Of a DNA stretch of 64,000 bases, positions 47,619 to 55,883 are shown piece after piece. Each line of letters begins with the position of its first letter. The first letter of the stretch is position 1. A program made the position numbers and the translations under genes. This DNA comes from Gammaproteobacteria bacterium (GTDB lineage Bacteria; Pseudomonadota; Gammaproteobacteria; Pseudomonadales; Ketobacteraceae). The DNA lies in the NCBI GenBank assembly GCA_013178375.1, contig JABLXQ010000021.1, positions 62,001 to 126,000 of the forward strand. The letters run 5' to 3'. Below the pieces are notes generated by a model. That model saw nothing but the letters and a program-made list of their open reading frames with translations. It had not been told where the DNA came from and did no database searches.

Positions 47619-47658
47619 AATGCCCGGCGTTGAGTCGTTCAACGCCGGGCATTTTTTT
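47619..47658 (+). terminator. Strong Rho-independent terminator after the RND exporter gene
   Basis: A perfect 15-bp stem (47619-47633 paired with 47639-47653) with a 5-base loop is followed by a T run through 47657, about 20 bp past the stop of the exporter gene. Confidence 0.95.
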
Positions 47659-47663
47659 GGGCG

Positions 47664-47912
47664 TCAAACGATGCCGTGGGTGAAATCCTTTACGCCGAAG
47701 TGATAGTTACCGTTAGGCTTGGTGAAGTGATCGCTGATCGTCACCACCACGACATGCTTCTTCATGAACTGATAGGGTGAATCGCAAAAATCCTGATTCA
47801 GTGGCGTGGTGCCGGGTTTCTTTGTAATGAATTGTTTTTTCAACAGAAACTGTTTTTGAACGAATAGCGTACAGTCGCCTGACACTCCGCTAGCAGGACG
47901 ACCTGGCAGCAC
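47664..47912 (-). CDS. Small ORF of unknown function, possible gene remnant
   Basis: An 82-codon frame beginning at a GTG without a ribosome site; an internal ATG gives 33 residues starting MKKHVVVVTISDHFTKPNG. The C-terminal half looks protein-like (basic and aromatic residues, ending DFTHGIV), the N-terminal half less so. It lies just before the vgrG island in AT-richer DNA, so it may be the 3' remnant of an older accessory gene. I recognise no family. Confidence 0.25.
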   Translation of the reverse strand: MLPGRPASGVSGDCTLFVQKQFLLKKQFITKKPGTTPLNQDFCDSPYQFMKKHVVVVTISDHFTKPNGNYHFGVKDFTHGIV

Positions 47913-48043
47913 TGCTTATCGGCAGCGTGCATTTATACTGCTTACTGCAAGGCGATTTTGATTAGAATCAGGCTGCAGGCAAGCAAAATGACCTGACATG
48001 GATTTGCAAAAATGGACATGGATTCGTTTGAGGTCTTCCGCAT
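47913..48043. other. AT-richer leader region of the vgrG island
   Basis: The gap between the small ORF and vgrG (together with 47659-47912 about 385 bp) contains no further open frame with support. A short GAGG site (48030-48033) precedes the vgrG ATG. No clear promoter was identified. Confidence 0.5.
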
Positions 48044-50128
48044 ATGACGCAAGATTCCCGCCTGATAAGGCTGACGGCCAACTTTATTGATGATTCCTGT
48101 GTGGCAATCCTCCTGGTTGGCCGGGAGTCGTTGTCCGAAACGTATCAGTTTCAAATCGAATTCCAATCGACTGCCAGTACGTTGCTGAGTCAGGACGTAA
48201 TCGGGCAGAAAGTGTCGGTGACAATCCACCCGCAGGGAATTGCACAGCCTCATTTCCTGCATGGTCGTGTGAATCAGTTGCAACTGCAGGATGTCACTGA
48301 CAACGGCACCCGTGTGTACCAGATTTCATTGGTGCCTGGATTGTGGTTTTTGTCTCAGGCCGGTACCAATCGCATTTTTGAAAACAAGACCAGTATTGAT
48401 ATCGTGCAGGAGATCTTCAAGGCCTATGGGGCTTTCTGCCCGGTTGAGAACAAGGTTCATAAGCAGTACCTCAAACGGGAATATTGTGTTCAGTTCAATG
48501 AAAGCGATCTGGCCTTTGTGCAGCGCCTGCTGGCAGAGGACGGGATCAATTACTATTTCACGCATACCAAAACCGATCATACCCTGGTGTTGACCGATAT
48601 CCCCGGCGGATTCGTGGACTGCGCCGAGAAAAAGGTAGTGGTGCGGGGACATTCCCGTGCCGAAGGGGGTGAAGGTGTCGCCGTGTTCGACTGGCGCCGC
48701 ACCTTGCAATATCATCCGCAGGCCTGTGAGCAGCTGGATTACAACCAGGACACACCGAAGAATTTTTACCGGCAAAGCGTGCCCACTACTTCAAAGTTTT
48801 CGCAGGTTCCCCCGATGAATACCGTGCAACATTATGGCGGATATAACTTCAAGGCGGGCGGCAGTAGTTGCCACGACTTCGACTTCGAATACAACAAGCT
48901 GTTAACCCAGTGCTGGATGGAAGCATTGGAATTCCAGCATGACGTCGCGGAAGGCACCTCGAATTGCTCCGGCTTTCGTTGCGGTGGTCGATTTGAGCTT
49001 GTGCACAGTGTTAAATCGGAATCCGGAAAATATCTGCTGACCAGTGTCAGCCATACGGCTGGCATCGGGGCGGATGGCAATGAACATTACCAGAATCGTT
49101 TTCAGTGTGTTCCGGTGGCAGTTCCCGTCCGGCCGCCAAGAGCAAGCGTGAAGCGTCAGATGCCGGGGCCGCAGACGGCCAAGGTCATGACGTTGAGCGC
49201 ATCGGCATCAATGGCCGACGCGGACCCGCAGCGCATGGTGCGGGTGCAGTTTCCCTGGGACGGTGAACACAACAGCTGCAAGCTGCGGGTGCTGCAGGGC
49301 TACGCCGGCAGTGGCTGGGGCGGGAGTTTCGTGCCGCGGGAAGGGCAGGAAGTGCTGGTGGATTTTATCAACGGTGATCCGGATCGTCCGATTGTGGTGG
49401 GTGCGCTGTATAACAAGGACAATCAGGGACCAAAATATACATCCACCCAGTCTGGCTGGCTGACGCAGAGCGGCAATGCCAACGAGCTGCGCTTCGATGA
49501 CAAGGGCGGCGCGGAAGAGGTTTACCTGAAAGCGGGCAAGGACTGGAATTATGTGGTGGCCAACAATGAAACCGGCCAGGTGCAGAACGCACAGTCGCTG
49601 ACGGTCAGCAGCACGCGCACCGTTGCCGTGGGGTCCAACGAATCGAAAACCGTCGGTGCCAATCAGACTCTTGCAGTTACCCAGAATCAGTCAATCACCG
49701 TGGGCGGCAACAAAACCGAAACCATCGCCATCAATTGCGCCGAAACCATCGGCGTTGCCAAGGAGCTGACCATCGGCGGCCTGTATCAGGTGACGGTAGG
49801 TGCCGCGATGAATGAAACCGTGGCGGCGGTCAAGGCGGAAGAGGTGGGTGCCAGCCGAACCCTGGCGGTGGCACTGAACATGTCCGAGAACGTCGGCAAG
49901 AATCGCAGCATCAAGGTGGGCGACAACAGCAGCCATTCCGCCAAGAAAATTGTGATCACCGCCGAGGATGAACTCACCGTGAAAGTGGGCAAGGCCACGC
50001 TGGTCATGAAAAAAGACGGCAGCATTGCGCTCAACGGCAAGGACATCGAGATCAAGGGCAGTGGCAAGATCAATGTCAAAGCCAGCAGCGATGTTGTGAT
50101 CAAAGGCAGCAAGGTGGGTGTGAACTGA
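48044..50128 (+). CDS. vgrG: Type VI secretion tip protein VgrG
   Basis: A 694-residue VgrG/TssI: the gp27-like region (about 1-350), gp5 OB-fold (about 375-480, with MVRVQFPWDGEHN and GWGGSFVPREGQEVLVDFINGDPDRP in part) and the C-terminal triple-stranded needle of T-V-G-x-N type repeats (about 520-694). It caps the Hcp tube and carries effectors. No C-terminal effector domain is fused; the following genes supply PAAR-like and effector functions. It heads eight tightly spaced plus-strand genes. Confidence 0.97.
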   Translation: MTQDSRLIRLTANFIDDSCVAILLVGRESLSETYQFQIEFQSTASTLLSQDVIGQKVSVTIHPQGIAQPHFLHGRVNQLQLQDVTDNGTRVYQISLVPGLWFLSQAGTNRIFENKTSIDIVQEIFKAYGAFCPVENKVHKQYLKREYCVQFNESDLAFVQRLLAEDGINYYFTHTKTDHTLVLTDIPGGFVDCAEKKVVVRGHSRAEGGEGVAVFDWRRTLQYHPQACEQLDYNQDTPKNFYRQSVPTTSKFSQVPPMNTVQHYGGYNFKAGGSSCHDFDFEYNKLLTQCWMEALEFQHDVAEGTSNCSGFRCGGRFELVHSVKSESGKYLLTSVSHTAGIGADGNEHYQNRFQCVPVAVPVRPPRASVKRQMPGPQTAKVMTLSASASMADADPQRMVRVQFPWDGEHNSCKLRVLQGYAGSGWGGSFVPREGQEVLVDFINGDPDRPIVVGALYNKDNQGPKYTSTQSGWLTQSGNANELRFDDKGGAEEVYLKAGKDWNYVVANNETGQVQNAQSLTVSSTRTVAVGSNESKTVGANQTLAVTQNQSITVGGNKTETIAINCAETIGVAKELTIGGLYQVTVGAAMNETVAAVKAEEVGASRTLAVALNMSENVGKNRSIKVGDNSSHSAKKIVITAEDELTVKVGKATLVMKKDGSIALNGKDIEIKGSGKINVKASSDVVIKGSKVGVN

Positions 50129-50157
50129 TAGCGGATGAACCGCTCAAGGAGGAAGGC

Positions 50158-50625
50158 ATGTCCGTATTCGAAAATCCGCAGCCGGCGTTGTTGCGCAATC
50201 CGGTTTATGGCGTGGTCGTCGGGCAGTATCTGGGATTGAATCCGCAGCAGCAGCCACTGGTGGTGTTCCCCGGCCAGGAAGGAACGGCGGCTTGTGTGGC
50301 CCGTACCATTGCGCAGCTGAGCGATGTAGCTTTTGGTGTCGACGTGTTGTTGCAGTTCGATCAGGGTGACGTCGACAAGCCCATTATTCTGGGCGTGATT
50401 CAGCAACCCGAAACCTGGACACAACAGATTGCCGGTCACACGCTGGAGGTGGATGCCGACGGCCAGCGTCTGCAGATTCAGGCACAGCAACAACTGGTGC
50501 TGCGCTGCGGTGCCGCCAGCATCACGCTCACCAAGGCTGGTAAAGTGCTGATCAAGGGCACCTATCTGTCGTCCCACGCCAGCGGAACCCATCGTATCAA
50601 GGGTGGCTGCGTGCAAATCAACTGA
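50158..50625 (+). CDS. DUF6484-domain T6SS-associated protein
   Basis: A 155-residue protein with an OB-like N-terminal part (about 15-100, GVVVGQYLGL through KPIILGVIQQPE) and a short beta-needle C-terminus (KVLIKGTYLSSHASGTHRIKGG) that resembles the end of VgrG. DUF6484 proteins occur beside vgrG and are thought to help tip assembly or effector loading; the precise role is not known. A good AGGAGGAAGG site precedes ATG 50158. Confidence 0.8.
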   Translation: MSVFENPQPALLRNPVYGVVVGQYLGLNPQQQPLVVFPGQEGTAACVARTIAQLSDVAFGVDVLLQFDQGDVDKPIILGVIQQPETWTQQIAGHTLEVDADGQRLQIQAQQQLVLRCGAASITLTKAGKVLIKGTYLSSHASGTHRIKGGCVQIN

Positions 50626-50638
50626 CATGTAAATCCAT

Positions 50639-51940
50639 ATGAACGCCAATCCCTACGATCAATTGCCTTACCGCTGCCAGCCCATCGAATGGACGGCACC
50701 GGAGCGGCTGGCGTTGGCGTCGCTGTTGCACCAGGGGCCGGTGCCGGATCTGCGTCATTATCGGGTGTTGGAACTGGGCTGTGGTGATGGCAGCAATCTG
50801 TTGCCGCTGGCCTATTACCGGCCTCAGGCCAGCTTTGTGGGAATTGACGGTGCCTGCACACAGATCCAGTTGGCACAGCGTCGCCAGCAGCAGCTGCACG
50901 TACCCAATGTGGAATTCATGACGCTGGATTTTCTGCAGGCCAATGACAGGCTCGAAGGGACATTCGATTTCATCATCGCCCATGGCGTGTTTTCCTGGGT
51001 GCCGGATGTAGTGAGAGATGCGTTGTTTGCGTTATGCCAGCAGCGCCTTGCTGATGATGGCCTGCTGTATTTGAATTACAACACCCGGCCAGGCTGGAAC
51101 GTGCGCGGGATGGTACGGGATTATTTGCTGGGATCAAGTGATAGAAGTCAGCCCCTGTTATTGCGCGCCCAGTCTGCACAAGCCGCCGCAGCGAAAATGG
51201 CACAGTCGCTTGCTACGGAGCAGCATTCGTTCTCGCAACTGCTGGCCAACGAATTTCAGTTCGTTTGCGAAAATCATGTCAGTTACGTCGCCCATGAGTA
51301 TCTGGCGGAACATAACCACGCCTACTGGCGCAGTGAATTTCTGGCGTTGGCTGCGGAGTACGGTTTCCATTGCATTGCCGATGCGGATTACAACTATGCA
51401 TCGGGGCGGGTGGATGCGGCGTTACCCGCCCGCTTGATCTCGATGGGACTTGCCGGGCGCGAACTGAAAGATACGGAAGATCTGGTCAGCTACCGGCAAC
51501 TGCACACACCGATTCTGAGCTGGCAGCGCGCACAGGCCCGTCAACCTGAGCACGCAATCCTGCGGCAATTGCAGGTGGCGTCCTGTCTGCAACCGCGGGG
51601 CGCCCACCAGCCATTCTGGTTCGAGCATCCCAACGGTTATCTGGTGGAAGCGAAGGATGCCCTGATGGCCGATGCGCTGAACCGGCTGGCAACAATCTGG
51701 CCCGATCCGCTTCCCGTCACTGCGCTGTTGGGCGAGCACGAAAATCATATCGCCGATCTGTTGCTGTTACACAACAACGGTCTGCTGGAGCTGCGTTTGC
51801 CACAGGCTCCCGGCGGAAGCGGACAATTCCAGCTGAATCAGCTCAATCAGCTGGAGTTGGAGTGGGGCGGCTATTGCACCACCGCCCAGCATCAGCGGGT
51901 GGAATACAGTGCACCGCTTGGCACAGAGAGGCGCGCCTGA
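50639..51940 (+). CDS. SAM-dependent methyltransferase with regulatory domain
   Basis: A 433-residue class I methyltransferase: motif I VLELGCGDGS (43-52), acidic motif II region FVGIDGA, and a C-terminal half matching the methyltransferase-regulatory domain (PKMT type, about 215-300). This family includes outer-membrane-protein lysine methyltransferases of Rickettsia. Its place in a vgrG operon suggests that it modifies an effector or tip protein, or is itself delivered (inference). Its stop overlaps the next start (TGATG). Confidence 0.85.
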   Translation: MNANPYDQLPYRCQPIEWTAPERLALASLLHQGPVPDLRHYRVLELGCGDGSNLLPLAYYRPQASFVGIDGACTQIQLAQRRQQQLHVPNVEFMTLDFLQANDRLEGTFDFIIAHGVFSWVPDVVRDALFALCQQRLADDGLLYLNYNTRPGWNVRGMVRDYLLGSSDRSQPLLLRAQSAQAAAAKMAQSLATEQHSFSQLLANEFQFVCENHVSYVAHEYLAEHNHAYWRSEFLALAAEYGFHCIADADYNYASGRVDAALPARLISMGLAGRELKDTEDLVSYRQLHTPILSWQRAQARQPEHAILRQLQVASCLQPRGAHQPFWFEHPNGYLVEAKDALMADALNRLATIWPDPLPVTALLGEHENHIADLLLLHNNGLLELRLPQAPGGSGQFQLNQLNQLELEWGGYCTTAQHQRVEYSAPLGTERRA

Positions 51941-52947
51941 TGTGGGCCCTGAATAACAAAACACCCTATGCGGCGGAGCGCACCTGGGGCCGTGATCTGA
52001 ACGGCTGGCACCAATGGATCGTCGCGGTGAAAGCCACTTACCGTATCGATGATCAGGGTGAGCTGGCGCTGGCGGATGAGCAATTGCCGCCGTTGCTGGC
52101 GCCGGAATATTTCGGCGAGCCCGGCCAATCCAGCCTGAAATACGACGCTGATCTGGTGCCGCGCAAGCCCGGCACTGATGTGATCTTAAATGGGAATGCT
52201 CATGCGCCCGGCGGCAAACCGAGCACCGAATTCGCAGTGGGCCTGGGTGTGAACGGCCGGCGCAAACTGCTGAAGGTGTTGGGTGAGCGGCGCTGGGAAA
52301 AAGGGATTGTCGGCGTTAAACCGTCGCCGGCGCTGCCAGTTAGTACGGCCGCCATTCGCTATGAGCACGCGTACGGCGGTTGGGACAGGCGCGACCCCGA
52401 TCCCGCCCGTCAGCAATGGGATGCGCGCAATCCAGTGGGGCGCGGTGTCTTCGTGCACGACGCCGACAAACTCGATCAGCCTCTGCATCAGCTGGAATAT
52501 CTGTCCGGCGATCCGCACAAAAGTGGTCCCGCAGGTTTTGGCGCCATCGACAGTTTCTGGAGTCCACGTCGGGAACTGAGTGGCACCTACGACAAATCCT
52601 GGCAGCAGAACCGGCATCCCCTGTTGCCGCTGGATTGGCAGCCGCAGAGTTTGCAGTGCGCGCCGCAGGATCAACAGACGGAAAAGCCGCTGCGTGGTGG
52701 CGAAGCCATCGAACTGCTCAACCTCACTGAACAGGGGCGACTTCAGTTTCAACTGCCCCGGGTTTATCTGGCATTCACCACTCATATCGACGGGCGTCTG
52801 GAGGAGCACCGCGCGCAACTGGCCACTGTCATCATCGAACCCGATCAACGCCAGCTGCAGATGGTGTGGACCAGCGTTCTGTTGTGCCGTAACGAGGCGG
52901 ATTATCTGGACTTCACCGTCATTCGTGAAAAGCGGTACGAACAATGA
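51940..52947 (+). CDS. DUF2169-domain T6SS effector adaptor/chaperone
   Basis: A 335-residue DUF2169 protein beginning MWALNNKTPYAAERTWGRD, with WIVAVKATYRI and the RYEHAYGGWDRRDP segment typical of the family. DUF2169 proteins are known in Agrobacterium to load a DNase effector onto VgrG. The cargo here is probably the DUF4150-nuclease protein at 54019-54936. ATG 51940 fits the family start; the frame extends to 51862. Confidence 0.9.
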   Translation: MWALNNKTPYAAERTWGRDLNGWHQWIVAVKATYRIDDQGELALADEQLPPLLAPEYFGEPGQSSLKYDADLVPRKPGTDVILNGNAHAPGGKPSTEFAVGLGVNGRRKLLKVLGERRWEKGIVGVKPSPALPVSTAAIRYEHAYGGWDRRDPDPARQQWDARNPVGRGVFVHDADKLDQPLHQLEYLSGDPHKSGPAGFGAIDSFWSPRRELSGTYDKSWQQNRHPLLPLDWQPQSLQCAPQDQQTEKPLRGGEAIELLNLTEQGRLQFQLPRVYLAFTTHIDGRLEEHRAQLATVIIEPDQRQLQMVWTSVLLCRNEADYLDFTVIREKRYEQ

Positions 52948-54011
52948 ACCAGCCTTTGTATCTGATTGCCACTGGCGCGCGCACTCCGTTGGGACTGGAT
53001 TCAGCCAATGCGGCGGCCGCGGTTCGCGCCGCGCTCAGTAGCTGCGGTGAACACCCCTTTATGATCGACCAGGCCGGAGAGCCCATGCCAGCGTCACTGG
53101 ATGCGCTGCTGGACCCCGGTTTGCCCTGTCGTGAGCGTATGCATGTCATGGCGCAGTCTGCGTTGCAGGAAGCCGTCCTGCCACTGGCGCAGCGGAACGA
53201 CGCTCAAGGCATTCCTCTGCTGCTGGGATTGCCGGAACCACGCCCGGGGTTTGGCGAAGCGGACGGACACTGGCTGCGCGAGCAGTTGCTGCGAAATACA
53301 GAGCTACCTGTCCCATTGGGTGAAACACGTGCCTATATGAGTGGTCATGGCGCCACCTTGTTCCTGCTCGATCAGGCGCGCCAGGAAATGGCAGAGGGAC
53401 GTTATGACTGTTGCCTGGTGGGCGGGGTGGACAGCTATTTTCATCCGGACACCATGGATTGGCTGGACCGGAATCGCCAGCTGGTGGGCACGGTTTCCCG
53501 CTCCGGATTTGTGCCGGGTGAGGGCGCTGGCTTCGTTTTGCTGATGACGCCAGCTGCCGCACAACGCGCCGGATTGCATTCCATCGGCATGATTACCGGT
53601 AGTGCGGCGGAGTGGGAAAACAAACTGATCAAAACCCAGGACATCAATCTGGGTGAAGGACTGATCCGGGCGGTGAGCAGTGCGGTATCCGCTGTGCCAC
53701 CGCCACACGAAACGATCAATTCGATCTATTGCGACATCAATGGCGAACGCTATCGCGGTGAGGAGTGGGGTTTCGTCTGCCTGAAACTGGCGCATTATTT
53801 TGCCGATCCCACCGGCTACTGCAGTCCGGCGGATTGTTGGGGCGACATGGGTGCAGCCTCTGGCGGATTGTTGTTGGCACTGGCCACGCAAGCGGCGCAA
53901 CGTGGTTGTGCCGCAGGCAGTCGCAGTCTGTTGTGGACGGGATCGGAGCATGGCCTGCGTGCGGCAGCCGTGCTCGACGCCCCCGTCATTTCCAGTCCTT
54001 ACCGCGGGTAG
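52944..54011 (+). CDS. Ketosynthase-like protein lacking catalytic residues
   Basis: A 355-residue thiolase-fold protein resembling beta-ketoacyl synthases: IATGARTPLGLDS at the start, GRYDCCLVGGVDSYFHPD in the middle, and GFVPGEGAGFVLL. At the nucleophile position (ACATG-type) it reads AYMSGHG, with Tyr131 where Cys is expected; the usual HGT and GH motifs are replaced by NGE and GDM. It is therefore probably not an active synthase. Such proteins occur in vgrG clusters with DUF2169 and DUF4150; the role is unknown, perhaps a scaffold. It overlaps the previous gene by 4 bp. Confidence 0.82.
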   Translation: MNQPLYLIATGARTPLGLDSANAAAAVRAALSSCGEHPFMIDQAGEPMPASLDALLDPGLPCRERMHVMAQSALQEAVLPLAQRNDAQGIPLLLGLPEPRPGFGEADGHWLREQLLRNTELPVPLGETRAYMSGHGATLFLLDQARQEMAEGRYDCCLVGGVDSYFHPDTMDWLDRNRQLVGTVSRSGFVPGEGAGFVLLMTPAAAQRAGLHSIGMITGSAAEWENKLIKTQDINLGEGLIRAVSSAVSAVPPPHETINSIYCDINGERYRGEEWGFVCLKLAHYFADPTGYCSPADCWGDMGAASGGLLLALATQAAQRGCAAGSRSLLWTGSEHGLRAAAVLDAPVISSPYRG

Positions 54012-54018
54012 CTGCATC

Positions 54019-54936
54019 ATGGCCAGCGTCGCAATCCATCCGCCGAAAACGCCCGTTACCAAAGGCAGCATGGGCACCGCCAAGGCCACCATTCCCAACG
54101 TCTGTAAAATGCCGGGACCGCCCGCGCCCTTCGTGCCATCGCCGTTGCCGAATATTGCCAAATCCGGCATGTCGCCCAAGGGTTATTCCACCAGTGTGAA
54201 AATCGAAGGCAACACCGTTGCGATTCGTGGCGCCAGCTTTACCAGCATGGGAGATATGGCCAGCAAAGCCACCGGTGGTGGGTTGTTGTCGGCCAATACG
54301 CACGGGCCGGCCAAGTTCATCACGCCGGGTTCCATGACCGTGAAAATCCAGGGCAAGGCGGTGCATCTGCTGAGTGAGCCGATGCTGAACAATTGTGGCG
54401 CTGCGGGCTCGCCGCCGAATACCGGCGCTACCATGACAGGTTTGGGGCAGACGTCCACCAGCGTCCAGGATGCGCAGATGGAATTGCTGTGCATGATCTT
54501 TTGCCAGTGTCTGCAGACCCGGCCATTTGCCAAACAAGGCACCAACGTGGGCGTGGACCGGTCGGTATTTGAAACGCCCGAAAATATACAGGCCAAAACC
54601 AATCGCTTTGACAATCAGAAATGTGTCGAACGCGAGCTGGAAGGCAATCCCACTTTGCGGGCTGAACAACCGTTCGATATGCGCCGCTCACCGCCTGCCG
54701 CCATTACGGAGCGGGTCCGTGGGCACCGCCGACCCGATGTGGTTTGCCTGGCTGCGCCGGGGCCTGCTGCCGGACTGAACATCACCCGTATTGTGGAAAT
54801 GAAATTTCCTGGCGACGCCTGGAACGATGGACAGCAGCGGGCTTATGAGAGAATTGCGCAGGAGAACAACCCCGATGCGACGGTCGAGATGATCGATGGA
54901 GAAAACGAACCATGCATATGCGAAAAGACTCAGTAG
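54019..54936 (+). CDS. PAAR-like (DUF4150) T6SS effector with predicted VRR-NUC-type nuclease domain
   Basis: A 305-residue protein. Residues 1-140 are a DUF4150 PAAR-like spike domain (NTVAIRGASFTSMGDMASKA, then KIQGKAVHLLSEPM). The C-terminal part (about 225-305) has RPD with D240, then E260-M-K262 in IVEMKFPGDAW and Q271/Q272, a PD-(D/E)XK arrangement most like VRR-NUC nucleases. It would be a DNA-damaging antibacterial toxin delivered on VgrG. ATG 54019 is chosen by the DUF4150 start. It overlaps its predicted immunity gene by 25 bp. Confidence 0.82.
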   Translation: MASVAIHPPKTPVTKGSMGTAKATIPNVCKMPGPPAPFVPSPLPNIAKSGMSPKGYSTSVKIEGNTVAIRGASFTSMGDMASKATGGGLLSANTHGPAKFITPGSMTVKIQGKAVHLLSEPMLNNCGAAGSPPNTGATMTGLGQTSTSVQDAQMELLCMIFCQCLQTRPFAKQGTNVGVDRSVFETPENIQAKTNRFDNQKCVERELEGNPTLRAEQPFDMRRSPPAAITERVRGHRRPDVVCLAAPGPAAGLNITRIVEMKFPGDAWNDGQQRAYERIAQENNPDATVEMIDGENEPCICEKTQ

Positions 54937-55868
54937 TGCTGCCGGCCGCGCTGGAGAAACAACTACCTGTCAGAGACGCGAAGGGCAATGCCGTGCTGAA
55001 AGCCGGTTTGTTCCTCACCCTTTACTTCCGTAACGGACATGACGAAAGCAAACGCCAGGCCGTGCTGGCCTGCGCTGAGGATTTTCTGCAATTGTTTGGC
55101 AGTGAGATGCAATGGGGATTGCTGGGGGTAGGCCAGCCAAAACCGGTGGATCAGTTTGCACCCGATGCCACGCGACACTATCTGGAATCGGTCGATGTGG
55201 ACGGAGATGACGGCTGGCAAATTTACTGGCAAGGTGACGCCCCTGCCGATGCCAGCGACTTCGGATTTCAGGCATCCGGAACCGCACGTCATGACAGCGA
55301 AGAGTTGGGGCATCTTTCCTGTCTGACCATGCACTGTCGCCTGGACAATGCAGTGTGCGGCCCCGCTGAATTACTCAATCTGGCGGCGGTCTGGAGCCAG
55401 CGGTTGCAACCGCTGCATGGTTATGCTGGCGTGGCCATCATTCGCGCCGCTGACCGTTTTGTCGCGGCACACTGTGAAACGGAAGAGTACGCGCTGGCGC
55501 AACGTTTTCCCACGCTGGAGGTGGACTACCCGCTGAAGCATGCGTTATGGACCCGCGAAGGCATCAAGGGCGGCAACTGGTTGACGATTTTGTCCGACGC
55601 GATGGTGCAACAATTGGAACAGGTCAGTGGGCCGCTGGCATTGCCAGATTCCCTCTCCCGTCATCCTTACGCTGGCGGCTTGATCATTCGCGCTGGCGAA
55701 GCGCCAGTGGTCATTGATCGCAATCAAGGCGACGATAGTCCGGTCCGCCGCGAGCTTGCGGGCGTCCTGCTGCCCATTCGCGTCAAAATGCATCCGGCGG
55801 TGCACACCTCCCACGGCAAATTCACGCGGCAGGCATTTGAAGACTGGCTTGCCCGCTTCGATCCCTGA
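54912..55868 (+). CDS. DUF3396 type VI immunity protein
   Basis: A 318-residue cytoplasmic protein of the DUF3396 family, annotated as type VI immunity. Features include LFLTLYFRNGHDESKRQAVL near residue 35 and RFPTLEVDYPLKHALWTREGIKGGNWLTIL (in part) near 200. It overlaps the effector stop by 25 bp, which ensures co-expression and fits an effector-immunity pair. No signal peptide, matching a cytoplasmic nuclease target. Confidence 0.8.
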   Translation: MHMRKDSVVLPAALEKQLPVRDAKGNAVLKAGLFLTLYFRNGHDESKRQAVLACAEDFLQLFGSEMQWGLLGVGQPKPVDQFAPDATRHYLESVDVDGDDGWQIYWQGDAPADASDFGFQASGTARHDSEELGHLSCLTMHCRLDNAVCGPAELLNLAAVWSQRLQPLHGYAGVAIIRAADRFVAAHCETEEYALAQRFPTLEVDYPLKHALWTREGIKGGNWLTILSDAMVQQLEQVSGPLALPDSLSRHPYAGGLIIRAGEAPVVIDRNQGDDSPVRRELAGVLLPIRVKMHPAVHTSHGKFTRQAFEDWLARFDP

Positions 55869-55883
55869 TGGCATTCATTCGCG

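Noticed and set aside
45170-48041. Identical 13-bp string at 45170-45182 and 48029-48041 upstream of the RND and vgrG genes
   Set aside because: A 13-bp match is expected many times by chance in 64 kb, and its distance to the two starts differs.
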